This document shows, piece by piece, positions 34,410-42,913 of a stretch of 64,000 nucleotides of DNA (position 1 is its first letter; every line of letters begins with the position of its first letter). The position numbers were made by a program, and so were the translations under genes. Below the pieces are notes generated by a model, which searched no databases, was not told the origin of the DNA, and saw only the letters and a program-made list of their open reading frames with translations. Source of the stretch: Nitrobacter sp. Nb-311A (GTDB taxonomy: Bacteria > Pseudomonadota > Alphaproteobacteria > Rhizobiales > Xanthobacteraceae); NCBI RefSeq assembly GCF_000152905.1, contig NZ_AAMY01000013.1, positions 1-64,000 on the forward strand. The letters are read 5' to 3'.

Positions 34410-35015
34410 ATGACCTTTACGCTTCCGAACCTGCCGTATGCCCATGACGCGCTTGCGCCCCATATGTCCAAAGAAACTTTGGAATATCATCACGATAAGC
34501 ACCATCAGGCTTACGTGACCAACGGCAATAACGCGATCAAGGGGACTGAATTCGAGGGCAAATCGCTCGAGGATATCGTGAAAAGCTCATACGGTAAGAG
34601 CGCGGCCGTGGCCGTCTTCAACAATGCCGGTCAGCATTATAACCACCTGCATTTCTGGAACTGGATGAAGCCCAACGGCGGCGGCAACAAACTGCCGGGT
34701 CGTCTGGAGAAGAAGATCATCGAAGATTTTGGCACTTTGGACAAATTCAAGGCCGATTTCGCCGCGGCCGGCGCCGGACAGTTCGGTTCGGGGTGGGCGT
34801 GGCTACAGGTCAAGAATGGCAAGCTCAGTGTGTCCAAGACGCCGAATGCCGAGAATCCGCTGATTCACAACGCGACTCCCATTCTCGGCTGCGATGTCTG
34901 GGAGCACTCCTATTACATCGATTATCGCAATCGCCGTCCGGATTATCTCAAGGCATTCCTCGATCATCTTGTGAACTGGGATTATGTCGATGAACTGTTC
35001 TCCAAGGCCGTCTGA
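34410..35015 (+). CDS. sodB: Iron/manganese superoxide dismutase
   Basis: 201-residue SOD that converts superoxide to peroxide and oxygen. Metal ligands: His27 (LEYHHDKHHQAYV), His about 79 (NHLHFWNWMKPNGGG), Asp about 161 and His about 165 (CDVWEHSYYIDYRNRR). Iron-type marks are AGAGQFGSGWAWL. No signal peptide, so cytoplasmic. A strong rho-independent terminator follows 25 bases after the stop. Start at 34410 (MTFTLPNLPYA) is standard. Confidence 0.95.
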   Translation: MTFTLPNLPYAHDALAPHMSKETLEYHHDKHHQAYVTNGNNAIKGTEFEGKSLEDIVKSSYGKSAAVAVFNNAGQHYNHLHFWNWMKPNGGGNKLPGRLEKKIIEDFGTLDKFKADFAAAGAGQFGSGWAWLQVKNGKLSVSKTPNAENPLIHNATPILGCDVWEHSYYIDYRNRRPDYLKAFLDHLVNWDYVDELFSKAV

Positions 35016-35039
35016 TCGGTAGCCTGGTAAAACGTCATG

Positions 35040-35068
35040 AAAGGCGGCACTGTGGCGCCGCCTTTTTT
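35040..35068 (+). terminator. Rho-independent terminator of sodB
   Basis: Stem GGCGGC / GCCGCC extended by flanking A and T bases (35040-35048 and 35057-35065), loop of eight, followed by six T at 35063-35068. Located 25 bases downstream of the sodB stop. Confidence 0.85.
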
Positions 35069-35361
35069 GCATGTCCCGTTCATTACATTTCTCATCGATA
35101 TTTCTGGTTCGATCTCAACGGGCCTGATCTTCCAGTTGTTTCCTATTCAGGTGCAATGTGGGGTGTGACCGCTGTTCGAATAACCGGTCGCGCGCGCTCT
35201 CATGATCGCTTGATGGGGCGTTGTACGAACGCGGCGGGATCGGTCTGGCCTGCCATCTTCGCGGTCGGTGATCATTCGAGCGCGCGGGCCTGTTTGCCTC
35301 CTCGCGCCGGTCCGCCCGCTCATTGAAAGCTGCGGCGGCTTGTCTGCTGGACATCTGTGAT
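35069..35361. other. Intergenic region upstream of the zinc operon
   Basis: About 290 bases between the sodB terminator and the Zur box. Open frames here are antisense-like, arginine-rich and not convincing. No regulator gene (zur) or RNA is visible. Confidence 0.5.
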
Positions 35362-35374
35362 GTTATAATATAAC
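35362..35374. promoter_or_regulatory. Zur box of the zinc-uptake operon
   Basis: Perfect palindrome GTTATA-A-TATAAC, the core of the known proteobacterial Zur box (GTTATAnTATAAC). It lies 19 bases upstream of the ATG of the His-rich small protein that opens the znu operon, so zinc-bound Zur would block transcription. A zur gene is not in this window. Confidence 0.85.
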
Positions 35375-35393
35375 GGTTGTGAATATCGACAAT

Positions 35394-35642
35394 ATGGCTC
35401 TGTTGTCTGGTCCCCGGAGCCGGAAAGCGTATCAGGTGCTCCAGTCTCGCTCTCGCATCCATGGTCAAGCGTACGGGCATGGACACCCAGACGAACACGG
35501 CCATGGACCGTCCTCGCCGCATCCGGCCCAGGCAGTGCCATGGTCGATCCTGCGGATGGCGCTGGTTGCACGGTTGGGAACGGCGCTTGCGGCCATCGTC
35601 GTACTTTGGGCCACCGTATTGCTGACGACCGTGCGATGGTAG
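35394..35642 (+). CDS. Small His-rich membrane protein opening the znu operon
   Basis: 82 residues from ATG 35394 (a GTG at 35379, in frame, is an alternative). The middle is His-rich (YGHGHPDEHGHGPSSPHP) and is followed by one hydrophobic segment near the C-terminus (TALAAIVVLWATVLLTTV). The layout suggests a membrane protein with a metal-binding His loop. It overlaps the znuC start by 7 bases and lies directly behind the Zur box, so it is very likely a real gene of the zinc regulon. No known family recognised. The reading frame does not match a shadow of any larger gene. Confidence 0.65.
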   Translation: MALLSGPRSRKAYQVLQSRSRIHGQAYGHGHPDEHGHGPSSPHPAQAVPWSILRMALVARLGTALAAIVVLWATVLLTTVRW

Positions 35643-36391
35643 CGCAACTTCAGTTCCGTGACGTCACGCTGGGCTATGAGCGGCATCCGGCTGTGCATCA
35701 TCTAACCGGTGAGATCGCGTCCGGCGCGATGCTGGCGGTGGTTGGTCCGAACGGCGCGGGCAAATCGACGCTGTTTCGCGGCATCGTGGGCATTCTGAAA
35801 CCACTGGCCGGCTCGATCGTCTTTGGAGGTCTCGACGTCCGCGACATCGCCTATTTGCCACAGAGCGCCGAGATCGATCGCAGCTTTCCGATTTCAGTGT
35901 TCGATTTCACCAGTTCCGGGTTGTGGCGAGCCACCGGTGCGTTCGGCCGGCTCGGCAGTCGCGAATGTCGGCGGATCGTCGAAGCGCTTGCGGCCGTCGG
36001 CCTGAACGGATTTGAAAATCGTCCCATCGGAACGCTGTCGGGCGGACAGATGCAGCGCATGCTGTTCGCTCGGGTGCTGTTGCAAGATGCCGGCGTGATC
36101 ATCCTGGACGAGCCGTTCAACGCCATTGACGCCAAGACCGCGGCCGATTTGCTCGCTCTGGTGCGGCGTTGGCATGAGGAGAAGCGCACAGTACTCGCGG
36201 CGCTGCACGACATGGACCTGGTGCGCGCGAATTTCCCGGAGACGCTGCTGCTTGCGCGCGGCGCGGTGGCATGGGGGCCGACGGCGCAGGCGCTGACGGC
36301 CGACAATCTGTCGCGAGCCCGGCAAATGTGCGAGGCTTTCGACGACGGCGCTGCCGCCTGCGCGGCGCAGGTTTCACCGCGCGCGGCCTGA
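35636..36391 (+). CDS. znuC: Zinc ABC transporter ATP-binding protein ZnuC
   Basis: 251-residue ATPase of the ZnuABC high-affinity zinc importer. Walker A VVGPNGAGKSTLFR (about 33-46), signature LSGGQMQRMLFARVL (about 140), Walker B VIILDEPFNAID (about 160) and the switch His in AALHDMDLV. The C-terminal VAWGPTAQALTADNLSRAR matches cluster 9 metal importers. Start 35636 overlaps the small His-rich gene; znuB starts 6 bases after its stop. Under the Zur box at 35362. Confidence 0.9.
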   Translation: MVAQLQFRDVTLGYERHPAVHHLTGEIASGAMLAVVGPNGAGKSTLFRGIVGILKPLAGSIVFGGLDVRDIAYLPQSAEIDRSFPISVFDFTSSGLWRATGAFGRLGSRECRRIVEALAAVGLNGFENRPIGTLSGGQMQRMLFARVLLQDAGVIILDEPFNAIDAKTAADLLALVRRWHEEKRTVLAALHDMDLVRANFPETLLLARGAVAWGPTAQALTADNLSRARQMCEAFDDGAAACAAQVSPRAA

Positions 36392-36397
36392 GGCATC

Positions 36398-37267
36398 ATG
36401 GTTTACGACGCGCTGGTCGCTCCCTTCGCCGACTTCGAATTCATGCGCCGTGCGCTGGCGGCGGCTATTGCGCTCGCGCTTGGGGCGGCGCCGATCGGCG
36501 TGTTCCTGATGTTGAGGGGGATGAGTCTTGTCGGCGACGCGATGGCGCACGCGATCCTGCCCGGAGCGGCTATCGGTTTCCTGCTGTCAGGTCTCAATTT
36601 GTTCGCGATGACCGTCGGCGGATTGATCGCGGGATTCGCAGTGGCGATTCTGTCGGGGGTGGTGTCGCGCCTCACCGAATTAAAAGAGGATTCGTCGCTG
36701 GCAACCTTTTATCTCGCGTCGCTGGCGTTGGGCGTCACCATCGTGTCGGTCAAGGGCACCAACATCGATCTGCTTCATGTGCTCTTCGGCAATATCCTTG
36801 CGATGGACAACCAGACGCTCATGGTCATCGCGATCAATGCCACCGTGACGCTTGTGGTGCTTGCGGTGATCTACCGCCCGTTGGTGATCGAATGCGTTGA
36901 TCCCGTGTTTCTGCGCACGGTGAGCCGCGCCGGCGCGCCGGCGCACCTGGCGTTTCTCGGATTGGTCGTCGTCAACCTCGTCAATGGCTTCCATGCGATG
37001 GGTACCCTGATGGCAGTCGGATTGATGATCCTGCCGGCGGGCATCGCGCGATTCTGGTCGCGCGACATCACTGGCATGATCATGATCGCTGTCGTCAGCG
37101 CGCTGCTGTCCGGCTATACCGGACTGATACTGTCGTTCCACAGCAAGGTGCCCGCGGGGCCAGCAGTCATTCTGGTGGCGTCGGCGATCTATGCGCTGTC
37201 CGTGCTGTTCGGACGCGTTCGCGGGATTCTTCGACCGCTTTTTCCCGCGCCCCATCTCGAAGCGTGA
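36398..37267 (+). CDS. znuB: Zinc ABC transporter permease ZnuB
   Basis: 289-residue inner-membrane permease of the ABC-3 family with about eight to nine spans. Marks: PIGVFLMLRGMSLVGDAMAHAILPG (about 30-55), the typical metal ABC-3 opening, and GTLMAVGLMILPAGIARFW (about 205). The stop overlaps the znuA start (TGATG). It forms the zinc channel with ZnuC and receives zinc from ZnuA. Confidence 0.92.
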   Translation: MVYDALVAPFADFEFMRRALAAAIALALGAAPIGVFLMLRGMSLVGDAMAHAILPGAAIGFLLSGLNLFAMTVGGLIAGFAVAILSGVVSRLTELKEDSSLATFYLASLALGVTIVSVKGTNIDLLHVLFGNILAMDNQTLMVIAINATVTLVVLAVIYRPLVIECVDPVFLRTVSRAGAPAHLAFLGLVVVNLVNGFHAMGTLMAVGLMILPAGIARFWSRDITGMIMIAVVSALLSGYTGLILSFHSKVPAGPAVILVASAIYALSVLFGRVRGILRPLFPAPHLEA

Positions 37268-38205
37268 TGGTGAAGGTCATGGCGCGGCGCCGTCTCGGAA
37301 TATGGGTGATGGCGATTGCTTTGGCAGCGCTCGCGCCCGCCCGCGCCCAGGATGCCGGAGATGACCGCAGCGATCAACGGATCCCCGTGGTCGCAAGTTT
37401 TTCGATTCTCGGCGATTTCGCGCGGGCTGTCGGAGGCGCGCGAACCGGTGTCACCACGCTGGTGGGAACGAACGGCGACGTGCATGTGTTTACCCCGACA
37501 CCGGCAGACGCCAGGAAGGTCGCGGCCGCGAGGCTGGTCATTGTCAACGGGCTCGGACTCGAAGGCTGGCTGCCGCGGCTGGTGCAGGCCTCCGGCGGCA
37601 ACGCGGCGATCGTCGTTGCGGCAACGGGCGTTTCGTTGCGCGGGTCCGACGTCAATAAAATGCTCCACGGTAAAGATTCATCGGATCCTCATGCGTGGCA
37701 GTCCGTTGCCAATGCCAAAATATATGTCGCTAACATTCGGGATGCACTGATCGCGGCCGATCCCGCGGGCGAATCGGTCTATCGGGACAACGCCGCTAAC
37801 TATCTCGTGAAGCTGGACGCGCTGGATCGAGAGGTTCGCCAAGCGGTGGCCCGTATTCCACCCGAGCGCCGCAAGGTGATCTCGGCCCACAATGCCTTCA
37901 CCTATTTCGAGGCGGCCTATGGCATTGCTTTCATTGCTCCGCAGGGCGTGTCGACCGATAGCGAGGCGAGCGCGCGCGATATCGCTGCCACGATCACGCA
38001 GATCAGGACGGCAAAAATCCCGGCCGTGTTTCTTGAGGATCTCAGCGATCCGCGGCTGACCCGCCAGATCGCCGCCGAAGCCGGAGCCCGGGTCGGGGGG
38101 ACGCTCTATTCCGACAGTTTGAGCGATGAAAAGGGCGAAGCCCCCACTTACATTGCCATGGTCCGGCATAATATAAAGACGTTAATCAGCGCGCTGGCGG
38201 ACTAG
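37267..38205 (+). CDS. znuA: Zinc-binding periplasmic protein ZnuA
   Basis: About 312-residue cluster A-I binding protein. Signal peptide near the N-terminus (LGIWVMAIALAALAPARAQ). Metal ligand regions: His in NGDVHVFTPTPADAR (family GDPHxYxPTP), His in DPHAWQSVANAKIY, His in ISAHNAFTYFEAAYGI and Asp in TLYSDSLSDEKGEAP. The His-rich acidic loop of some ZnuA is absent. It is preceded by an in-frame GTG at 37264. The Zur box and the His-rich first gene favour zinc; manganese importers of the same family look similar. Confidence 0.9.
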   Translation: MVKVMARRRLGIWVMAIALAALAPARAQDAGDDRSDQRIPVVASFSILGDFARAVGGARTGVTTLVGTNGDVHVFTPTPADARKVAAARLVIVNGLGLEGWLPRLVQASGGNAAIVVAATGVSLRGSDVNKMLHGKDSSDPHAWQSVANAKIYVANIRDALIAADPAGESVYRDNAANYLVKLDALDREVRQAVARIPPERRKVISAHNAFTYFEAAYGIAFIAPQGVSTDSEASARDIAATITQIRTAKIPAVFLEDLSDPRLTRQIAAEAGARVGGTLYSDSLSDEKGEAPTYIAMVRHNIKTLISALAD

Positions 38206-38322
38206 CCGCGGCCTTCCTCGCGGGAAGGATCGCAAGACGGCTCGCATGGTCGCTGAACGCTGCGCGTGCTATTGAACCCTACCTCTCTCCGCAAGGAGAG
38301 CAAAACAGCCCCGAGTTTATTG

Positions 38323-39393
38323 ATGTCTGATGTAAACGCCTCCGCCTCGACGAAAATTCCCGTAACCGTGCTGACAGGCTATCTCGGTGCCGGCAAAACC
38401 ACGCTTTTGAACCGTATCCTGTCTGAAAATCATGGCAAGAAATATGCCGTGATCGTCAACGAATTCGGCGAAGTCGGGATCGACAACGACCTGATCATCG
38501 GCGCCGACGAGGAAGTGTTCGAAATGAACAACGGCTGCGTCTGCTGCACGGTGCGCGGCGACCTGGTGCGTATTCTCGAAGGACTGATGAAGCGCAAGGG
38601 CAAGTTCGACGCCATCATCGTGGAGACCACGGGCCTCGCCGATCCGGCGCCGGTGGCGCAGACTTTCTTCGTCGACGAGGACGTGCAGAACCATGCGCGC
38701 CTTGATGCCGTGGTGACGGTTGCCGACGCCAAGTGGCTGAGCGAGCGATTGAAGGACGCGCCCGAGGCGAAGAACCAGATCGCCTTCGCCGATGTCATCG
38801 TCTTGAACAAGACCGATCTGGTGTCGGCGCCGGCGTTGGCCGATGTGGAGGCGCGGATTCGCGGCATCAATCCCTACGCGAAACTGCACCGCACCGAGCG
38901 CTGCCAGGTGGCGCTATCGGATGTTCTGGAGCGCGGCGCGTTCGATCTCGACCGCATTCTCGAACTGGAGCCGGATTTCCTCGCGAATGACGGTCACGAC
39001 CATCACCACCACGATCATGACCACCACGATCACGACCACGGCCATGATCATCATGACCATGATCACGGCCATGGCCCGAAGCATTATCACGACGAGGAGA
39101 TGCAGTCGCTGTCACTGCGTTCGGACAAGCCGCTTGAGCAGGACAAGTTCATGCCGTGGCTACAGGAACTGTTGGCGGCGGAGGGGCAGAAGATTCTGCG
39201 CTCGAAAGGTATCATGGCGTTCAGCGGCGACGACGACCGCTACGTCTTCCAGGGCGTCCACATGATGCTGGAAGGCAGCCGCCAGCGCCCATGGAAGCCT
39301 GACGAGAAACGGGAAAGCCGTCTCGTCTTCATTGGCCGCGAATTGCCGGAAGCCTTGATCCGCGAAGGCTTCCAGAACTGCATCGCCGCGTGA
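38323..39393 (+). CDS. CobW/COG0523 GTPase with a His-rich metal loop
   Basis: 356-residue G3E-family GTPase (zinc-chaperone type, ZigA/YeiR/ZNG1 relatives). Walker A GYLGAGKTTLLNR (about residues 19-31), the metal-binding CXCC motif NNGCVCCTVRGDL (about 68-80), Walker B-like VETTGLADPAP and the NKTD guanine motif. A long His/Asp-rich loop (about 226-256, HDHHHHDHDHHDHDHGHD and on) is a metal buffer, and the C-terminal CobW_C domain follows. Probably delivers zinc under starvation, given the znu operon 120 bases upstream. Start 38323 (MSDVNA) is chosen; an in-frame GTG at 38266 is less likely. The next gene overlaps it by one base. Confidence 0.92.
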   Translation: MSDVNASASTKIPVTVLTGYLGAGKTTLLNRILSENHGKKYAVIVNEFGEVGIDNDLIIGADEEVFEMNNGCVCCTVRGDLVRILEGLMKRKGKFDAIIVETTGLADPAPVAQTFFVDEDVQNHARLDAVVTVADAKWLSERLKDAPEAKNQIAFADVIVLNKTDLVSAPALADVEARIRGINPYAKLHRTERCQVALSDVLERGAFDLDRILELEPDFLANDGHDHHHHDHDHHDHDHGHDHHDHDHGHGPKHYHDEEMQSLSLRSDKPLEQDKFMPWLQELLAAEGQKILRSKGIMAFSGDDDRYVFQGVHMMLEGSRQRPWKPDEKRESRLVFIGRELPEALIREGFQNCIAA

Positions 39394-40406
39394 TGAAAGA
39401 CACCGCTCCGCAGCAGCACGCGATGGCCTCGATCGGCGAGCGCGTGCGTCCCGTCGTCATCGGCTCGCCGGTGGCAGCCCTTTACTTCATCGGCGATCAT
39501 GCCGCGTTCGTCGGCGACGAGGAAACAATCACGCTCGTTTCCGCCGATGGTGAGAAGGCCGCGGTGGCCGTTCATGGTGGCGCGATCCTGTCGTCGGTTT
39601 CCGACGGCAAGCGGATCATCACCGGCGGCGACGACGGCAAGGTCGTCGCCCTCGACATCAAGGGTGAGAGTTCGGTTCTTGCGACCGACGCGAAGCGTCG
39701 CTGGATCGATAACGTTGCGGTCCATCCTGATGGCACGCTCGCATGGTCCGCCGGCAAGACCGCTTTCGTGCGCGGGATCAAGGGTGAAGAAAAGGCGATC
39801 GACGCTCCTTCGAGCGTCGGAGGACTTTCGTTCGCCCCGAAGGGCATGCGGCTCGCGCTCGCGCACTATAACGGCGTGTCGCTGTGGTTTCCGAACATGA
39901 CGGCCGCGCCGGAGCGGCTGGAATGGGCCGGTTCGCATCTCGGCGTCACGTTCAGCCCTGACGGCAGGTTCATCATCACGACCATGCACGAACCGGCGCT
40001 GCATGGTTGGCGGCTGGCCGATGCGCAGCATATGCAAATGACCGGCTATCCCAGCCGCGTGAAATCGATGTCATGGGGCATGGGTGGAAAATTGCTGGCG
40101 ACGTCCGGCGCAGACCGGGTGGTGGTATGGCCGTTCGCCAGCAAGGACGGCCCGATGGACAAGGAGCCGGTGATGCTGGCTCCATTGCAGGCTCGCGTCA
40201 CAGCGGTCGCTTGCCATCCGACCCAGGACTTCCTTGCTGCCGGTTATGAGAATGGCACTATCTTGATGGTAAGGCTCACCAACGGCGCCAAGGTTGTGGT
40301 TCGCCGTGACGGCGAAGCGCCTGTCGCAGGGCTGGCGTGGAACGCCAAAGGCTCGATGATGGCTTTTGCTCTGCAGAACGGCGAAGCGGGGCTGGTCGAC
40401 CTCTAG
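39393..40406 (+). CDS. WD40-repeat protein paired with the CobW GTPase
   Basis: About 337-residue beta-propeller protein with several WD40-like blades, for example GKRIITGGDDGKVVALD, HPDGTLAWSAGKTAFV, SPDGRFIITTMHEPALHGWRL, GKLLATSGADRVVVW and HPTQDFLAAGYENGTI. No signal peptide and no membrane segment, so cytoplasmic. The start overlaps the CobW stop (TGATG), so the two are one unit; the pair CobW-WD40 recurs in Rhizobiales as I recall. Probably a scaffold or target of the GTPase, but the role is not known. Confidence 0.85.
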   Translation: MKDTAPQQHAMASIGERVRPVVIGSPVAALYFIGDHAAFVGDEETITLVSADGEKAAVAVHGGAILSSVSDGKRIITGGDDGKVVALDIKGESSVLATDAKRRWIDNVAVHPDGTLAWSAGKTAFVRGIKGEEKAIDAPSSVGGLSFAPKGMRLALAHYNGVSLWFPNMTAAPERLEWAGSHLGVTFSPDGRFIITTMHEPALHGWRLADAQHMQMTGYPSRVKSMSWGMGGKLLATSGADRVVVWPFASKDGPMDKEPVMLAPLQARVTAVACHPTQDFLAAGYENGTILMVRLTNGAKVVVRRDGEAPVAGLAWNAKGSMMAFALQNGEAGLVDL

Positions 40407-40482
40407 ATGGAGCCTTTCCGCTTCTGACATGATCAGAAGCGGAACTCCGAGTTGAGCTGACGCGTTATCTTCACGCGAGCCG
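40407..40482 (-). repeat. Dispersed palindromic repeat, copy 2
   Basis: Starts GGAGCCTTTCCGCTTCTGA like the copy at 28176, and contains a perfect hairpin CCGCTTCTGA-N5-TCAGAAGCGG (40418-40442), then CGCGTTATCTTCACGCGAGCC. It lies one base after the WD40 gene stop, so it may also serve as its terminator. Diverged from the other copies in the second half. Confidence 0.65.
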
Positions 40483-40614
40483 GACGCTATCCTCGGGTCA
40501 AGCCTGAGGACATGCTTCTTTCGCTGGAAAGCCGAGCCGGTCCTCGGGGGTCTTGAGAAGGAACTTTGCTGGCGGCGAGTTGTTGGTCTTTTGAGATTGG
40601 CGACGGGGCCCCTC

Positions 40615-40956
40615 ATGGCGAACAAACGCGACGGCGGTGCGAGAAGAGGAAACGATGCAAGAACGGTCCTGGCGATCGTGGCGGTCGTTGCTATCGGTAC
40701 CGTCGTGTCCGGTATCTCCCTGTCATTTGCACATAGAGAAGTTGTGATCGCGCAGGCGTCCTCGCCGCAAACCTTCCCGGTGCCCGCTGGCAAAAAGAAC
40801 GGGCCAGCCGACTCAAAGCCGGGCGGTACCCGTCCGACTACGCCTGCGCCGGAGCCTGCGCGGCCGGATGCCGATGATGCGGGGCACGCAAACCCTCAGC
40901 CGGCTCTGCCGCCCGCGCCGGCAGAGAAGGTTGCACCGCCGATCAAGGAAAATTAA
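40615..40956 (+). CDS. Small membrane protein with Pro-rich tail, unknown function
   Basis: 113 residues from MANKRDGGARRGNDARTV. One hydrophobic segment (LAIVAVVAIGTVVSGISLSF, about 18-37) works as a membrane anchor, with a short basic part inside. The rest is proline/alanine-rich and disordered (TRPTTPAPEPARPDADD). No domain recognised. It stands alone between the WD40 gene and the convergent homospermidine synthase gene, and the coding bias fits a real gene. Confidence 0.6.
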   Translation: MANKRDGGARRGNDARTVLAIVAVVAIGTVVSGISLSFAHREVVIAQASSPQTFPVPAGKKNGPADSKPGGTRPTTPAPEPARPDADDAGHANPQPALPPAPAEKVAPPIKEN

Positions 40957-41023
40957 GAGCCGCGGGGCGAATCGTCTCCATGCTTGCGCATGGGAGTGCT
41001 TATTCTCCCGTCTCTCGCTTGGT

Positions 41024-42460
41024 TCACCGAACCAGAATGTTCCTGAACTGCCACGGATCCGATGTATCGATGTCCTCCGGAAAGAGCCCGGGGCGATCGC
41101 TCAGCGGTGTCCAGTCGGTGTAGAAACCCTTTACTGGACCGAGATAGGGACGCTGGATTTCGAGGCAGCGGCGGAAGTCCATCTCATCGGCCTCGACGAT
41201 GCCTGCTTCCGGATTTTCCAGCGCCCATACCATGCCGGCCAGCACGGCGGACGATACCTGCATGCCGGTGGCGTTCTGATACGGCGCAACGCGGCGGGTC
41301 TCTTCGATCGACAGTTGCGAGCCGAACCAGTAGGCGTTCTTGCTGTGGCCGTACACCAGCACGCCAAGCTCGTCTACGCCGTCGACGATCTCGGTTTCAT
41401 CGAGGATATGCCACTTCGGCTGCATTCTGCCTTCCGCACCGAACATCTCGTGTAGCGACAGCACGGCGTCATTGGCGGGATGGTAAGCGTAGTGGCATGT
41501 CGGACGATAAATCACGTTCTGGCCGTCGCGAACGGTAAGGTAGTCGGCGATCGAAATCGATTCGTTGTGCGTGACGAGAAAGCCATACTGTGCGCCAGGC
41601 GTCGGGCACCACGTGCGAACGCGGGTATTGGCGCCGGGCTGCAGCAGATAGATCGCTGCTTGACATCCGGTATCGTGTTTGCGGCCGTTGTCAGGCATCC
41701 ACTTCTCATGGGTGCCCCAGCCGAGTTCGGCGGGCTGCAAACCTTCTGAGACGAATCCTTCCACCGACCAGGTATTGACGAACACGTTCATCGGCTTCGG
41801 CGTCTTTGCCCGCTGGGTGTCGCGCTCGGCGATGTGGATGCCTTTGACGCCGAGCTTGTGCGCGAGTTGGCCCCAGCCTTCGCGGCTCTTCGGTTCGTTG
41901 AACGCGGTATTGGTATCGCGCGCGATGTCGAGCAGCGCTTGCTTGACGAACCAGGACACCATGCCGGGGTTGGCGCCGCAGGTGGAAACTGCGGTGGTGC
42001 CGCCTTCGCTCCTTCGCTTGGCCGCGAGCAGCGTTTCGCGCAACGCGTAATTGGAACGCTTTTCGGGGCCGGCGCCCTTGTCGAAATAGAACCCGAGCCA
42101 GGGCTCCACCACGGTGTCGATGTAAAGCGATCCGATCTCGCGGCACATGGTCATGAGATCGACCGAGCCGGTGTCGACCGACAGGTTGACGCAGAAGCCC
42201 TGGCCTCCGCCTTCCGTCAGGAGCGGAACGAGGACATCATGATAGTTGTCGCGGGTGATGGCTTGTCTGATGAATCTGACGCCATGCTTTTGTGCCAGTG
42301 TGTCGTCTGCCTGGGGATCGATGATGACGAAGCGCGCTTTGTCGAACTCGAAATGCTTTTCGATCAGCGGCAAGGTGCCTTTTCCGATCGAACCGAATCC
42401 GATCATGACGATCGGCCCGGTGATGCGTGCGTGCACGGACGAAGCATTCGACGACATCAT
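41024..42460 (-). CDS. hss: Homospermidine synthase
   Basis: 478-residue NAD-dependent enzyme that makes sym-homospermidine from putrescine (two molecules, releasing ammonia), a main polyamine of Rhizobiales. The dinucleotide fold is GPIVMIGFGSIGKGTLPLIEK (about 14-34); other family marks are DTVVEPWLGFYFD, STCGANPGMVSWFVKQAL, EGWGQLAHKLGVKGIHIAERDTQ and YGHSKNAYWFGSQLS. Length and ends match the bacterial enzyme. The nearby ornithine decarboxylase (45.6 kb) would supply putrescine. The start is ATG at 42460; a second ATG lies one codon later. Confidence 0.95.
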   Translation of the reverse strand: MMSSNASSVHARITGPIVMIGFGSIGKGTLPLIEKHFEFDKARFVIIDPQADDTLAQKHGVRFIRQAITRDNYHDVLVPLLTEGGGQGFCVNLSVDTGSVDLMTMCREIGSLYIDTVVEPWLGFYFDKGAGPEKRSNYALRETLLAAKRRSEGGTTAVSTCGANPGMVSWFVKQALLDIARDTNTAFNEPKSREGWGQLAHKLGVKGIHIAERDTQRAKTPKPMNVFVNTWSVEGFVSEGLQPAELGWGTHEKWMPDNGRKHDTGCQAAIYLLQPGANTRVRTWCPTPGAQYGFLVTHNESISIADYLTVRDGQNVIYRPTCHYAYHPANDAVLSLHEMFGAEGRMQPKWHILDETEIVDGVDELGVLVYGHSKNAYWFGSQLSIEETRRVAPYQNATGMQVSSAVLAGMVWALENPEAGIVEADEMDFRRCLEIQRPYLGPVKGFYTDWTPLSDRPGLFPEDIDTSDPWQFRNILVR

Positions 42461-42913
42461 GTATCTCCAATTTGTCGGGAATTACAGGTCGGACAAGCGG
42501 TCGCTGCGTATCCCTGAACGATAAATCGTCGATGAAATCAAGACCCGGAACGCTTGTTCTGAAAGAATAAAAAGGGAGGGCTTTGTATTGGCGTTTTTTG
42601 TTGAGCCGAATCGGGATTTACGTCGCGTGAAAATGCCGTGAGCTGTTTACGTGTTTCATTCTTCTGTCATGTCGTCACGCCACTTGATCAGGCGCGAGCA
42701 CGCAATCGGCGTCGGCGGACGTTTTGATTTGCGGAATGGCCAATTCCGATCGCGAAAGTCCGGCCGGAGTTCGCGATTTGACTGTGGACGCCATGCGGCC
42801 ATCGAAAGCCGGAAATAACACGAGCTGCCGCTGAGGGCCGCATATGGTCATCGTGCCTGCTCTTCACAATGTAATGCGCCCGTCTCCCTGGCGCGGAGAT
42901 AGGCGCATGTCTG
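42461..42913. other. Intergenic region without recognised gene
   Basis: About 450 bases upstream of hss and downstream of the Rnk-like gene. I see no credible gene. Not obviously structured. It holds the hss promoter, which cannot be placed by eye. Confidence 0.6.

Noticed and set aside
35362-35374. GTTATA-A-TATAAC read as a Mo-box
   Set aside because: The half-sites are adjoining with a one-base centre, which is the Zur box pattern, and znu genes follow. Called as Zur box instead.
35115-35522. 135-codon minus-strand frame upstream of the znu operon
   Set aside because: Arginine-rich antisense-type frame that crosses the Zur box and the small His-rich gene; not credible.
38996-39085. Tandem CAC/GAT-rich repeats as a CRISPR or minisatellite
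   Set aside because: They encode the His/Asp-rich metal loop of the CobW GTPase in frame. No CRISPR array was seen anywhere in the window.
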